A stretch of DNA of 64,000 nucleotides, taken from positions 1,255,001 to 1,319,000 of the forward strand of contig SMSO01000033.1 in assembly GCA_004764695.1 (NCBI GenBank), read 5' to 3'. The DNA comes from Schizochytrium sp. TIO01 (Eukaryota; Sar; Bigyra; Thraustochytrida; Thraustochytriidae). Under the pieces are notes generated by a model that was not told the DNA's origin, made no database searches, and saw only the letters and a list, made by a program, of their open reading frames with translations. Shown piece after piece: positions 10,740 to 19,950 of the stretch (the stretch's first letter is position 1; every line of letters begins with the position of its first letter). Made by a program: the position numbers and the translations under genes.

Positions 10740-11513
10740 ATGGTGTCAGAACTGTCCTGGGCCCGAACAAATGTGGAGGAGTTCTTGGGTTGCGCACTTG
10801 CAGCACTTTTATCAGGAATTGCATTTTATGGACCTGTTGCATTGGATCTGAAGGGAGAAATGCTCGTCGGAACTCAAGGAGCACTATTCTACGTCTCACT
10901 ACTCATTCTTCATGAAGTTGGACTCCGTGCCATCACTAATCCAGCATTGCACTTGCAGCAATTCTTTCAGCAAAAAGATATGGTGTCCTTTATTACTGGC
11001 TCGTGGCTATCCTTTGTTGATATTTTGGGGTTTGCGCTCGGCAACCTTGCAATGTATAAGCTTGTCGGCCTTATTGACCCTGCACTCTCATTCGATCCGT
11101 TACCTCCTCAAGTTGGCTTTGTCTTTTCCACATACGCGGAAACAGTTCTTATTGAAGGTGCAATTCTTGTTTTACTTCAAGCATTTGGCCACTTTGTGAC
11201 ACCTTCCCTCTATGTAGAGAGTGCCTTCTGTACAATTGTTATTCTTATTTTTCTTGAACTCACCGGAAGTTACTCAAACCCTTCGTTATATTTGTCCAAG
11301 ATGCTCATTTCCAAGACTCCTAGTGTGGAGGAAGCTTCTGCGTACATGCTAGGCCCAATAATTGGTGCAGCAGCTGCTATGCCTTTTCTTCATCCGGCCA
11401 CTATTCCAGAGCCAACGGCCAGAAATCCACCCTCTACAGGAGGAGATAAGACAATAGCGGAGAAAACTGGCCAGCAAGACAATGTGAAAGCCAAGGTTGA
11501 AAAAGTCGAATGA
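10740..11513 (+). CDS. Divergent aquaporin-like (MIP superfamily) membrane channel
   Basis: This 257-residue protein has about six hydrophobic segments and two half-helix motifs of the aquaporin fold. The first is N-P-A at residues 67-69 ('ITNPALHL'). The second is N-P-S at 180-182 in 'ELTGSYSNPSLYL', matching the position of the second NPA box. In orthodox aquaporins the second box is followed by the selectivity-filter Arg; here Leu183 is in that place. This resembles unorthodox (AQP11/12-type) channels, so water or small-solute permeability cannot be assumed. The C-terminal tail (about 222-257) is hydrophilic and Lys/Glu-rich. The start ATG at 10740 precedes the first membrane segment closely. 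An AATAAA at about 11622 may be the polyadenylation signal. Confidence 0.75.
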   Translation: MVSELSWARTNVEEFLGCALAALLSGIAFYGPVALDLKGEMLVGTQGALFYVSLLILHEVGLRAITNPALHLQQFFQQKDMVSFITGSWLSFVDILGFALGNLAMYKLVGLIDPALSFDPLPPQVGFVFSTYAETVLIEGAILVLLQAFGHFVTPSLYVESAFCTIVILIFLELTGSYSNPSLYLSKMLISKTPSVEEASAYMLGPIIGAAAAMPFLHPATIPEPTARNPPSTGGDKTIAEKTGQQDNVKAKVEKVE

Positions 11514-11939
11514 AATTTCAAGTTAGATAAAACATGGCTTATTGATACAAATGCCAGCCCAAGAAAGACTTAATCGTAAAAAGGAAATTTAGCATGTCTA
11601 TAGAGCTTCCTTCATCATATGAATAAAGTCCTCTCTTCTCGCACATTAGGCTTACTTGGACACTTCTGATTGTGTTTGTCGCACTAACGTTCTTAGTGGG
11701 CACATACAAAATACTCTAGTGTGCAGGTCAAATCCCCTATGAGTGGGGCAATCCATAAAAGAATCCAAATGAAATCCATGCAACGAAAATACTTATCGTA
11801 GAAAATCTAACAGCAGAGAGCCTATTTCTATACTACTATGCAATTATAGTTAGCCAATATATTTCACAAATGTAACGTGTAACTTTTAACTGTGAAGGCA
11901 GCCCATTTACCTTCCAGCTATTACTTAACTGATATTGAT
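11514..11939. other. Convergent intergenic region
   Basis: A short AT-rich spacer between the 3' ends of the aquaporin-like gene (+) and the coiled-coil gene (-). AATAAA at about 11622-11627 is a candidate polyadenylation signal for the plus-strand gene. Nothing else is seen. Confidence 0.6.
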
Positions 11940-13943
11940 TTAAAAGTCAACAGAGCCATCATGCTCGTTTACAATTGCAAAAGCAGGGATGGTAGAAGGA
12001 CGTTTTGCTTGTTTCGCTGCTCGGTCAGCAGCCAGTCGGTTTTGCTCTATTGAAACTTCATATGGAGAAACATATGTGCTAGAAATTGTCATTGCGGCGG
12101 CATCGTCATTTGCCATCTTGCCAGGATTACCATCTTTATCACCAAGTTGCTCGAGCTTTTTAGCAGTCCGCAAGGCAACTGCTTCCGCAGCCTTGCGCTT
12201 CTGGAAGGGTGTTAGCAATTCTGTAGCAGACTGGGTTGTTGGAGCACGTTGCTTGGACTTTGATTTGCTTTTAGTTGACCTTTGTTGAAGTCCAACAGAA
12301 TCTGGGTTATCGAGAAGTTTGTTGGCCTCATCCCACTTTTTCTTTTGGCGAATAATATCAAGGCGCTCAGCGATGAGATCTCTCCGAATCTTGGCATCTT
12401 GAGCTGCTTTCTTGCGTTGTTGAACAATTTCTTCTTTCCGATCAAGCATCTTATTGATTTTGCGAGTTTCCTGATTGATTTTATTCATAATTTGTTCCCG
12501 TTTATAGGCTTCTCTGCGACGTGCCATTTCTACCTTTTTCCGTTTTGCCTCAATACGCAAACGATTCTTCTCTTTTTGAATAGCGAGCTGCTGATCCTTG
12601 CTAATATTGATTTCCTCCAGAGCCTTTTCGATCTCTTCTTGTTTGGTGATAAGCTCCTGTGCACGAAGGGCCTCCTCGCGATGTGCCTCCTCGATGGCCC
12701 TGCGTCGCTTCTCCTCGTTGAGCTGCGCAAGCATGTTTTTGCGACGAAATTCGTCTTGCTTTTCTTCTTCAAGGCGTCGGGCACGCTCTTGCGCCATGAC
12801 TTCTTTCATATGCGCCTCATCTGCGCGCTTTTGTTCGGCTTCTTCGAGCAGCTTACGGTTCATTTCCATTCTTTCACGTGCCTTTTCCTGCTTTTCAATA
12901 GCCAGACGTGTGCGCTCCTCTTGTTGACGTGCGAGCTTTGCCAGTCGTCGTTTCTCCTTTTGTTCTGCCTCCATCTTGCGTTTAAGAATAGCTAGCTCAG
13001 CCACACGCATTCGGCGTGCAGAGTCTTCCTTCTGTGCTTGTGCCTTACGCTGTCGCTCTTGTTCAAGCCGAATAGCCTCTTTGCGTCTGATTTCCTCTTC
13101 TTGCTTCTTTCGATCCGCCAGCTCCTTTTCTCTTCGAAAAGCAGCCTCAGCTAGACGCCGCCTTTGTTTTTCTTGAAATTCCAATTGTGCCTCGCGTTGT
13201 AGTTCTTTCATCCGAGCTTCCTCCGCTGCCTTTTTCTTCCTCGCATTGACTTCCTTTGCAATTTTCCTGGCCCTCTCCTCTTCTGCAGCCGCTTTAGCTT
13301 CGGCTGCTTGCTGCAACTCCACTTGCCGCATCTCGAAAGCAAGCATCTGCTCGATCTCCTGTTTTTTGCGCAGCTGGATCTTTCGAAGGCGCTCCTCTTC
13401 TTGTTGAACTAGCTTAGCAATGTCGTCCTCGGGTTCTAATCCTCCAAGAACTGGTGTAGGGGATTTCTCTCCAGCAAGCATCTCCTTGCTTGCATCCTGT
13501 CGCTTGATAATGGTGTCCCTGGAAAGCCGCGCATCTTTCATCAAGTCGCGGCGTCTCGTGCTGTACTCTTCATATCGCAGACGTTGAACCTGTGGCGTAA
13601 CCTCTGGCTCAAAGAACGAATCAAGGTCCCGCACTCTCAAATCTTCAGAATCAATACCTGTCCGCAGTAGCGCCTCGGAAGACCTTGGCGTAAGAATGAC
13701 TCGTGGAATGGGTGGACACATTCCATACATTTTCTGGTTGCTCACGGACTCATACACGTCCTCAATAGTAAGTTTACGATGTCTGCGCTTTGAGATCTTT
13801 TTCCTTCTGCGCTTCTGGTCTCCGTGATCACTTTTGGAGGCCGATTCGAGCTCATCTAAGGCCGAGACATCATTCATATCTTCTCCACTTGGTGACATCA
13901 ACGAGGATTCGTCGAAGTCGCCTGACTTTGACTCAGTGTCCAT
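11940..13943 (-). CDS. Long coiled-coil protein (Glu/Lys/Arg-rich), possibly cytoskeletal or ciliary
   Basis: The protein has 667 residues. Residues 1-60 are acidic then strongly basic (KRRRKKISKRRHRK). Residues 76-140 form a compact non-coil segment containing 'PPIPRVILTPRS' and 'LRYEEYSTRRRDLM', which looks like the conserved part. About residues 175-545 are an almost uninterrupted charged coiled coil rich in EEERARK-type heptads. Residues 545-667 are low complexity with Ser/Lys and Ala. Comparable layouts occur in cytoskeletal and flagellar coiled-coil proteins, but charged coils match many unrelated proteins, so function is not assigned. The ATG at 13941-13943 and TAA at 11940-11942 give an intron-free frame. 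The next gene on the same strand (Sec5) ends about 870 bp upstream. Confidence 0.8.
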   Translation of the reverse strand: MDTESKSGDFDESSLMSPSGEDMNDVSALDELESASKSDHGDQKRRRKKISKRRHRKLTIEDVYESVSNQKMYGMCPPIPRVILTPRSSEALLRTGIDSEDLRVRDLDSFFEPEVTPQVQRLRYEEYSTRRRDLMKDARLSRDTIIKRQDASKEMLAGEKSPTPVLGGLEPEDDIAKLVQQEEERLRKIQLRKKQEIEQMLAFEMRQVELQQAAEAKAAAEEERARKIAKEVNARKKKAAEEARMKELQREAQLEFQEKQRRRLAEAAFRREKELADRKKQEEEIRRKEAIRLEQERQRKAQAQKEDSARRMRVAELAILKRKMEAEQKEKRRLAKLARQQEERTRLAIEKQEKARERMEMNRKLLEEAEQKRADEAHMKEVMAQERARRLEEEKQDEFRRKNMLAQLNEEKRRRAIEEAHREEALRAQELITKQEEIEKALEEINISKDQQLAIQKEKNRLRIEAKRKKVEMARRREAYKREQIMNKINQETRKINKMLDRKEEIVQQRKKAAQDAKIRRDLIAERLDIIRQKKKWDEANKLLDNPDSVGLQQRSTKSKSKSKQRAPTTQSATELLTPFQKRKAAEAVALRTAKKLEQLGDKDGNPGKMANDDAAAMTISSTYVSPYEVSIEQNRLAADRAAKQAKRPSTIPAFAIVNEHDGSVDF

Positions 13944-14817
13944 CTTGAAGGATGTTGCAACTATTCACCGCTGAATGCAACCAGACGAAACTAGTTATCT
14001 ATACAGTTGACTGCTCTTGGACACAGCTATGGCCGAGGGCCGAGGTTATTTTTGAGACCTTGTGCACAGCGCTACCAATGAAGAGTTCAACTGTTGCGAT
14101 AAATAGCCCACGGAAAAGACAACAAATTAGGGAGCAACTCTATTGGTTTTCGTCCTGTGTCTGGGGTTTCGCTTAAACCTTGTACACCTGACGTGCGTGC
14201 TTCTTTCAAGCGCACCGATGTCTCGCTCTGCGTTTTATGTGAGAAATGAGGTAAAGAGAGGATTTATGTGCGAGGGCGAACACCGCCGTATGAGGGGGTT
14301 GTATTAAAAACATCAATTTATATATTGTAATACTAGCGCAAGTGCTAGCAAAAGAGAGAATCCGAGGTACACACCTTCTACATCGAGTCCTTGTTGAGAA
14401 GAGCTTGTGGAAAGAAAAACATGAGATACTAGCTAAAACATTATTTGATGACATTAAAGAAAACCACTACTAGTAGGAAACATGCCTAACTCCCTAGCGT
14501 TATACTAACTGTCAGTTTGCTGTTAACATTAGGTTTTTGGAGACTCAGGCAGCCGAACGGATAATTTTTAGGGAATGATGGGAATGGTGGGAACAAAGGG
14601 AATTTATTGGGAATTCCCTCTTACTCGTGCACACGCAAGATTTGGTTCAATAAAAATCTAGATTGAGAGCTCTGAAAAAAATAATTTTTGCGCATGATTG
14701 AGAGGTGTTATCAGTATACATGTTTGGTTGATAATAAAGACATGAAATGAAGAATGTAATTCTTTCCTTTTTTTATTTGTGGCAAATGTACATAATATGG
14801 TATTCGGATGCCAAAAT
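13944..14817. other. Intergenic region between the coiled-coil and Sec5 genes
   Basis: This holds the upstream region of the coiled-coil gene and the 3' flank of Sec5, both minus strand. A TTTATT at about 14772-14777 reads AATAAA on the minus strand about 40 bases past the Sec5 stop and is a plausible polyadenylation signal. No gene is recognised. Confidence 0.55.
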
Positions 14818-17800
14818 CTATATTGTTGGTGGTGGGGTAGCGGATTGCTCAGGTCTATCATTTTCCATGATAACGTTGGATGCGGAAAAATCGGGATCAA
14901 TCCCAAGAGCTCGAATAATTAACGCGGCTCGGTGTGCAGCATCCTGAACGAGAGCAATTAGTGTTTCTGTTTCGTTTGATTCAGGGACAGGCTTTTCGGT
15001 GTGCAAAAAGCTCAAAGCTGAAGCAAACGCATCTGAGGCTTTGCGCGTCTCGAAAGATACAAGTACTGTTCTTAAAAATGAAATTTCGGCTCGTAATTGC
15101 ATAGCGAAGCCACGTGCATTTGATGGATCAAAACCATCCGCTACGGCCGCAGAAATAGCAATAGAGTATATCAGAGCGAGGCGATGCATGAGACCACAAA
15201 TGAGGCGGCGAGTTCCAAGCTCGCCTACGCGAAAAGAGCATTCTGCGACGACATGGACAAGATGGGATAACACATCCATGGTGTATTGTCGAACCATCAC
15301 CGGTGGGTATTGCCAGTCGATGCGCATGGGCACCATAACAGATTCATTTACTAAGGACTTTAGACCATGGCCATTTTGTTGCACGTATTGGGCCATCAGT
15401 TTGTCTTCTAGTTTTTGCAATTTTTCATGTTGCTTTGTAACGAATGGCTCGCGCTCGTTCTGGTGAGTGCGGATCTCAGGTTGAATCGCTTCTGCTAAGA
15501 GTTGCTCCATACGATCCACAAAGGTGTCACGAAGGAAAAAGCAATCAGCAAATAGAAGCGCAATGGTTTCGGCAGATGCACCCTTTGATCGTCGCTCTGT
15601 CCAGGCACATATGTTGTCCAAAAGATCGGAGAATTTTGTACTCACGTCAGAGACACATTCATCAAGGAACGCATTACTCCAGAACGAAAGACCATCAGTA
15701 CTACGCACAAGTGTTTCAATATCTGCAAGTACTGCATGTAGTTGATCAACGGCCCTTACGACGACTACTAGTTGAGGTACATGACCATGTCGACCAGTTA
15801 CTCTAGGAAGAGAGCTCATCTCATCCTTTACGATGTCTTGTTTGGTTGTAGAAAGTTGCATTTCTAATTTACGGCGTGCATATTTCGCAGCAAGTCTCTC
15901 AAGAAGTGCAAAAGGCTCAGACTGTGCAATGAAATCAAGTCGAGACTGGTCCCCAGCGTGTTTACGCTCAAGACGCTTAGCGGCGTGTGCTGCTGCATTG
16001 AAGGCTCCGCGGGCGCGCATCGATCTACTACTTTCTAAGAGAGACTGCAGGGACTTTCGCACAACAGCAAGGTCACCCTTGGCAAAGCGAGCCTCCGCTA
16101 CGCGACGGCCAACATCCATATAAGCACTAACAATGCTCCATGCCATTTCATCACTTGACTTGCGTCGCTCCGCAAGATCTTCCAATGTACAGTTTGCGGC
16201 AGAGCGCTTACGAATATCAAAAAGCAGGTCAGTAGAGCCTGCACGATGTCTCCCATCGCGATCGTCATCACCTGGACTCGATGACGCACCAGCAGCGCCG
16301 CCGCGAGTACCACTTCTTGCATTTCGGAGACGAGCAAGTTCATCCATAACCTCGGTGTCTGCGTCCATCTCTGCGCTGGGGTCTTGAGCTACTTGCAATC
16401 CACCACTTCCTCGGCTGCTTACAATTGCCCCAGCCTCTCCTTTGACACGATTGAGGACATCAAAAATGTGTTCTTTTCCAGAAGAAGCACTTGAAGGATC
16501 TAAGCAGACCCGGGCATCTTCCCAAATGCCAAGATACGCACGAGCAATCTTACCTGCTTGGCGCAGTGCACCATGCTCGTTGGCATTGATAGCTTTGAGC
16601 GCAGCTGCACCATGTGTCTGCTGACTGACGGCCAAAACAAGGAATGGATCATTATCTTCGTCGAGCATACGATAGAGACGGCTTTGTTGGGGAACATGAT
16701 CCCGAAGTTCAAGAAGTAGGCTAAGAGCCTCTGTGCAGAGGAGACTATCGATTTGATCTTTGCGTAGGGCTAGGTCAGTGTCCTCAGTGAGAGTGCCCGC
16801 GTCACCACCATCTTTATCATCTCCAGTTAGCGCGGCCTGTGCAGCGCCGCCATCCTTTGCTGTGAGCTTAGACTTGAGAGCATTGACTAAGTCAATACCG
16901 CATGCCTCGAGATCACGCACAGCATCGTGATAGAAAGTGCGATGCTCGCCTACAGAGGATTTGTTTCGATTCAAAACAGCGAGAAGCTGGCCAACGTTTG
17001 AAAATTCAATGACGGCAACAATCCACTTGTGGCGCGCCATGAGATCCCGCAAGCGTTGGGGCAATTGCCACAAGTACTCGAGACGTTGAAGCATGTCAGC
17101 TGCGCGGCGAAGTTTGCGAATTCGCTTGCGCTTAGCCAATAGAGGAGAGAAATTTTCTTCTGCTGTTCCAAGTGCTTGCTCCAGAATCGAGTCCACCTTG
17201 GCAGTTCGTCCAGGCCCATTTGCTGTAGAAGAAGAAGAAGAAGATGCGGCGTTGTTATTTGCAATGATTGTGGAAGAGCTGGAGTGTTGCATCCGGCCCG
17301 AGTTGGATTGCATCGGGGAATCACTAGCTGAAGGGGCAGTGACAGCATGCTGGCGCATCAATGAATCAATTTGACCAATGGTTGAGCGGCAGTGGACAAA
17401 CTCATCAAAATTCTCCCGGACCAGATTTTTCATGGCACGTGTTTGATCTTCGTTATCCTTTTCTAAATTACGCAAACCAAGGACGAGGTCACCTAGCTCT
17501 GTGTTACGATGTACGCGCCAAAGATAAAGACTCGGGTTAAAATTGTCAGCATTTGGCATCAGCGAAAGCTTGTCGTTCTGGCCTGTGCCAGATGCCAAAG
17601 GCGAGCGATTACTTGCAAAAGAGGTATGCGCACTAGGGAGTGAGGAACGGAAAGAACCTGACTCGGGGCGTGGCGGGTTTTGCTTAGCATATTCATATAT
17701 TTGTGCAAGCACTTGGCGGTCAAGAAAGTGGTCTCGATCTTCTTGAGAGATTTCTGGCTCGATTGAGTTCGCAGTAGCATCCATTGTAGTCTCGCCAGCA

Positions 17801-19197
17801 TAACTAAGGTTTGGCATCGACGAAAGTTGAGATAAGCCTTCCTTTTTCGGTTTGCGACGAAACGTGCGAAAGGTTTTTGAGTGCACAGATTTTGTGAGTG
17901 TGTTGGCGGTGTAGACTGAATCATCGTCAGCATAGGACGCTCCATCTGGGCCGGCAGCATATGCTTCTGCATTTTTCCGTGAAACTTGGCCTCGGAGAAT
18001 ATTCCGAAAGCGGGATTTTTTCTTTTTCATGCTAGGAGCCCCTGGACTGTCCATCATGGAACTTGATGCTACAGATTCTGTGTCACTGTTGTCAAAGATT
18101 GCGTCTTCGTCGATTGGGGGAATTGTACTGCTATTCATACCAAGATGTCTCGTGCTTGCTGCTGCAGCTGCTGCTTGCTTTTGGAAAGCAAGGGCAGTAC
18201 CGCTTGCCACGGGTGCTTGGCTGAGGTTCATTTCATAGCTCCGGATGTCTCCAGCGCGAATTCTCAGAGGATCCTCAACACGTGCACTGTCTGTACCAAG
18301 GGATTTGAAAGATTCAGATAATTTTTGAGATGCTTCATTCTCCATAGCCAAATCCTGGGCATTGAGCGAAAAGCGTGCATCGGGCTCTGCAGAAGTTGCA
18401 GCCGCAGCAGCTGCAGCTGCTTGTTCCTGCATGGTGTTCTGGAGAACGGAGGCGAGAAGTGTCTTTGTAGGGTTGTCATCATCCTCGTAGTGGTCTTCTT
18501 CTTCATTTTCAATGGTTAAATTTACTTTGTTCCATGTACCAGGATCTTTCTTTTCTGCGGGCTCTTCCTCTTCCTCGTCTTCATCGAATTCGTCTTCCCA
18601 TTCAATATACATATCGTGAGCGTCATCATCTTGCAGCAAGGTTTCAAGTACAATTGGTGTGGACATTCGGTTCCCGCCCTCGCGTTGGCGCTGGCGCTGG
18701 TATTTGAGTACGCATTGCACAAGTCGAAATGCCTGAAGTCGAGTTTGCTGTACTGCATGGCGGTCAAACCGAATTTTCTGCAGCAACTTTACAGGTAGAG
18801 ATGCAAAGGTTTCCCTAAAGAGTGGTCCTGATGGGTGTGTTGGATAGATGTTAACGATTCTATCAAGCAAGTCTATTGCAAGAATAGCACTTTGTGTAAG
18901 CAGTTGGACACCTTGCTCTTTACGTCGTTTAAGGAATCCCGAAAGGTGCACTAGACCTGTGCGTTTCGAGCTTTTCGAGCGCCCGGCGTCGACCCTCAGC
19001 GCATCACCTACAAGAACCTGTTCGACTTGCGAGGCATTCAATTGTGGAGGTGCGTCAAGATTCAGATACCATTGGCTAAATTTCGCAAGTGCCTTCTTAC
19101 GCTTCTTGCTTGCTGTCAGGCTCGACGAGGCTTGGATATCCTGCAAGAAGTCGTCCACGTTTGCCTGCACCACGACAGCCGGATTGGCGCCGCTCAT
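14818..19197 (-). CDS. SEC5: Exocyst complex component Sec5/EXOC2 with long N-terminal extension
   Basis: The best start is the ATG at 19195-19197 (protein begins MSGANPAVV), with G at -3; the frame stays open 20 codons further only to a TTG. The product is about 1,459 residues. The Sec5 signature lies near residues 551-620: 'FNPSLYLWRVHRNTELGDL' and 'LVRENFDEFVHCRSTIGQID'. This matches the N-terminal region of Sec5, where a helical rod (CATCHR fold) begins, and the remaining 840 residues are helical. Sec5 is a subunit of the exocyst, which tethers secretory vesicles to the plasma membrane. Before the core are about 190 residues of an unrecognised helical domain, an acidic stretch (about 199-212), an Ala run (about 257-267) and Ser-rich disorder. 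No IPT/TIG domain of the animal type is evident. No intron is needed. Confidence 0.85.
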   Translation of the reverse strand: MSGANPAVVVQANVDDFLQDIQASSSLTASKKRKKALAKFSQWYLNLDAPPQLNASQVEQVLVGDALRVDAGRSKSSKRTGLVHLSGFLKRRKEQGVQLLTQSAILAIDLLDRIVNIYPTHPSGPLFRETFASLPVKLLQKIRFDRHAVQQTRLQAFRLVQCVLKYQRQRQREGGNRMSTPIVLETLLQDDDAHDMYIEWEDEFDEDEEEEEPAEKKDPGTWNKVNLTIENEEEDHYEDDDNPTKTLLASVLQNTMQEQAAAAAAAATSAEPDARFSLNAQDLAMENEASQKLSESFKSLGTDSARVEDPLRIRAGDIRSYEMNLSQAPVASGTALAFQKQAAAAAASTRHLGMNSSTIPPIDEDAIFDNSDTESVASSSMMDSPGAPSMKKKKSRFRNILRGQVSRKNAEAYAAGPDGASYADDDSVYTANTLTKSVHSKTFRTFRRKPKKEGLSQLSSMPNLSYAGETTMDATANSIEPEISQEDRDHFLDRQVLAQIYEYAKQNPPRPESGSFRSSLPSAHTSFASNRSPLASGTGQNDKLSLMPNADNFNPSLYLWRVHRNTELGDLVLGLRNLEKDNEDQTRAMKNLVRENFDEFVHCRSTIGQIDSLMRQHAVTAPSASDSPMQSNSGRMQHSSSSTIIANNNAASSSSSSTANGPGRTAKVDSILEQALGTAEENFSPLLAKRKRIRKLRRAADMLQRLEYLWQLPQRLRDLMARHKWIVAVIEFSNVGQLLAVLNRNKSSVGEHRTFYHDAVRDLEACGIDLVNALKSKLTAKDGGAAQAALTGDDKDGGDAGTLTEDTDLALRKDQIDSLLCTEALSLLLELRDHVPQQSRLYRMLDEDNDPFLVLAVSQQTHGAAALKAINANEHGALRQAGKIARAYLGIWEDARVCLDPSSASSGKEHIFDVLNRVKGEAGAIVSSRGSGGLQVAQDPSAEMDADTEVMDELARLRNARSGTRGGAAGASSSPGDDDRDGRHRAGSTDLLFDIRKRSAANCTLEDLAERRKSSDEMAWSIVSAYMDVGRRVAEARFAKGDLAVVRKSLQSLLESSRSMRARGAFNAAAHAAKRLERKHAGDQSRLDFIAQSEPFALLERLAAKYARRKLEMQLSTTKQDIVKDEMSSLPRVTGRHGHVPQLVVVVRAVDQLHAVLADIETLVRSTDGLSFWSNAFLDECVSDVSTKFSDLLDNICAWTERRSKGASAETIALLFADCFFLRDTFVDRMEQLLAEAIQPEIRTHQNEREPFVTKQHEKLQKLEDKLMAQYVQQNGHGLKSLVNESVMVPMRIDWQYPPVMVRQYTMDVLSHLVHVVAECSFRVGELGTRRLICGLMHRLALIYSIAISAAVADGFDPSNARGFAMQLRAEISFLRTVLVSFETRKASDAFASALSFLHTEKPVPESNETETLIALVQDAAHRAALIIRALGIDPDFSASNVIMENDRPEQSATPPPTI

Positions 19198-19950
19198 TGC
19201 GGGATTTATAATTTTATAAGACCGACGATCACTGCAGAGCAAATCTTGGAGTCTCAATCACAAAATCCATAAACACTTTGCTCCCCAGAGTTCTCTCTGA
19301 AGTCGCTGCAATGCCAGGATTCGAAGCTGTTGAAGTGCGCTCTGCTCTGCACCTTCTTCGTCTCATCTTCATTACTGCTAGGTAGTAGTAGTAGGCCTGT
19401 GTTACAAAACCTTCTACAGCAAAAAAGCAAGCAAGCCGGCCTTCAAATATGGTCTATTTGTTACAGTTTTAAGCCTTTTCATGTGACATTTAGTTGGTTT
19501 AGTTACACGACGGACAAGGGAGCCTTTGTGACGAAAGGCTTCAAAGTTCGTGCCTGCGCAGGACAGTTTGGTTTTGAGACTTGGCGATTTCTGTAAAGCT
19601 GTAAAGTTCGGAGAAAGTCTGACTGCACAGCTACTTATTTTTGAGTCAAGGGCGTGGGTTTGGCTTCAACGGGACTTGTGTCGTAGACTTTACATTACGA
19701 TTGCCACATTTGATGACTTTGTGAGTGTGTGCTGATATCTCATGGTAGTGAAGAGCAAAGATAAGGACTGGAATAATAGAAATCTCAGTCCGCTGCCAGG
19801 TTGAGACCTTGGGTCTTAGTTCAAGAAGAGCGGCAAAGTAGATTGGGAACGAAGGTCGGGTTAAGGCGCTACTTGCGAGAGGTGTTCAAGGCATAGTGCA
19901 AGGCATCGAGGGGGGTTCCTACCTTTGGTTCTTTCTTGGTGCAAGCGAAA
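19198..19950. other. Divergent intergenic region between Sec5 and nitroreductase genes
   Basis: These 750 bases contain the upstream regions of both genes. Small open frames here overlap each other and show no recognisable protein signature. No regulatory element can be assigned. Confidence 0.55.

Noticed and set aside
19198-19257. A 20-codon upstream extension of Sec5
   Set aside because: It begins with TTG, not ATG; the ATG at 19197 has a good context.
19936-19950. A 5-codon upstream extension of the nitroreductase
   Set aside because: It begins with TTG; the ATG at 19951 fits the family start.
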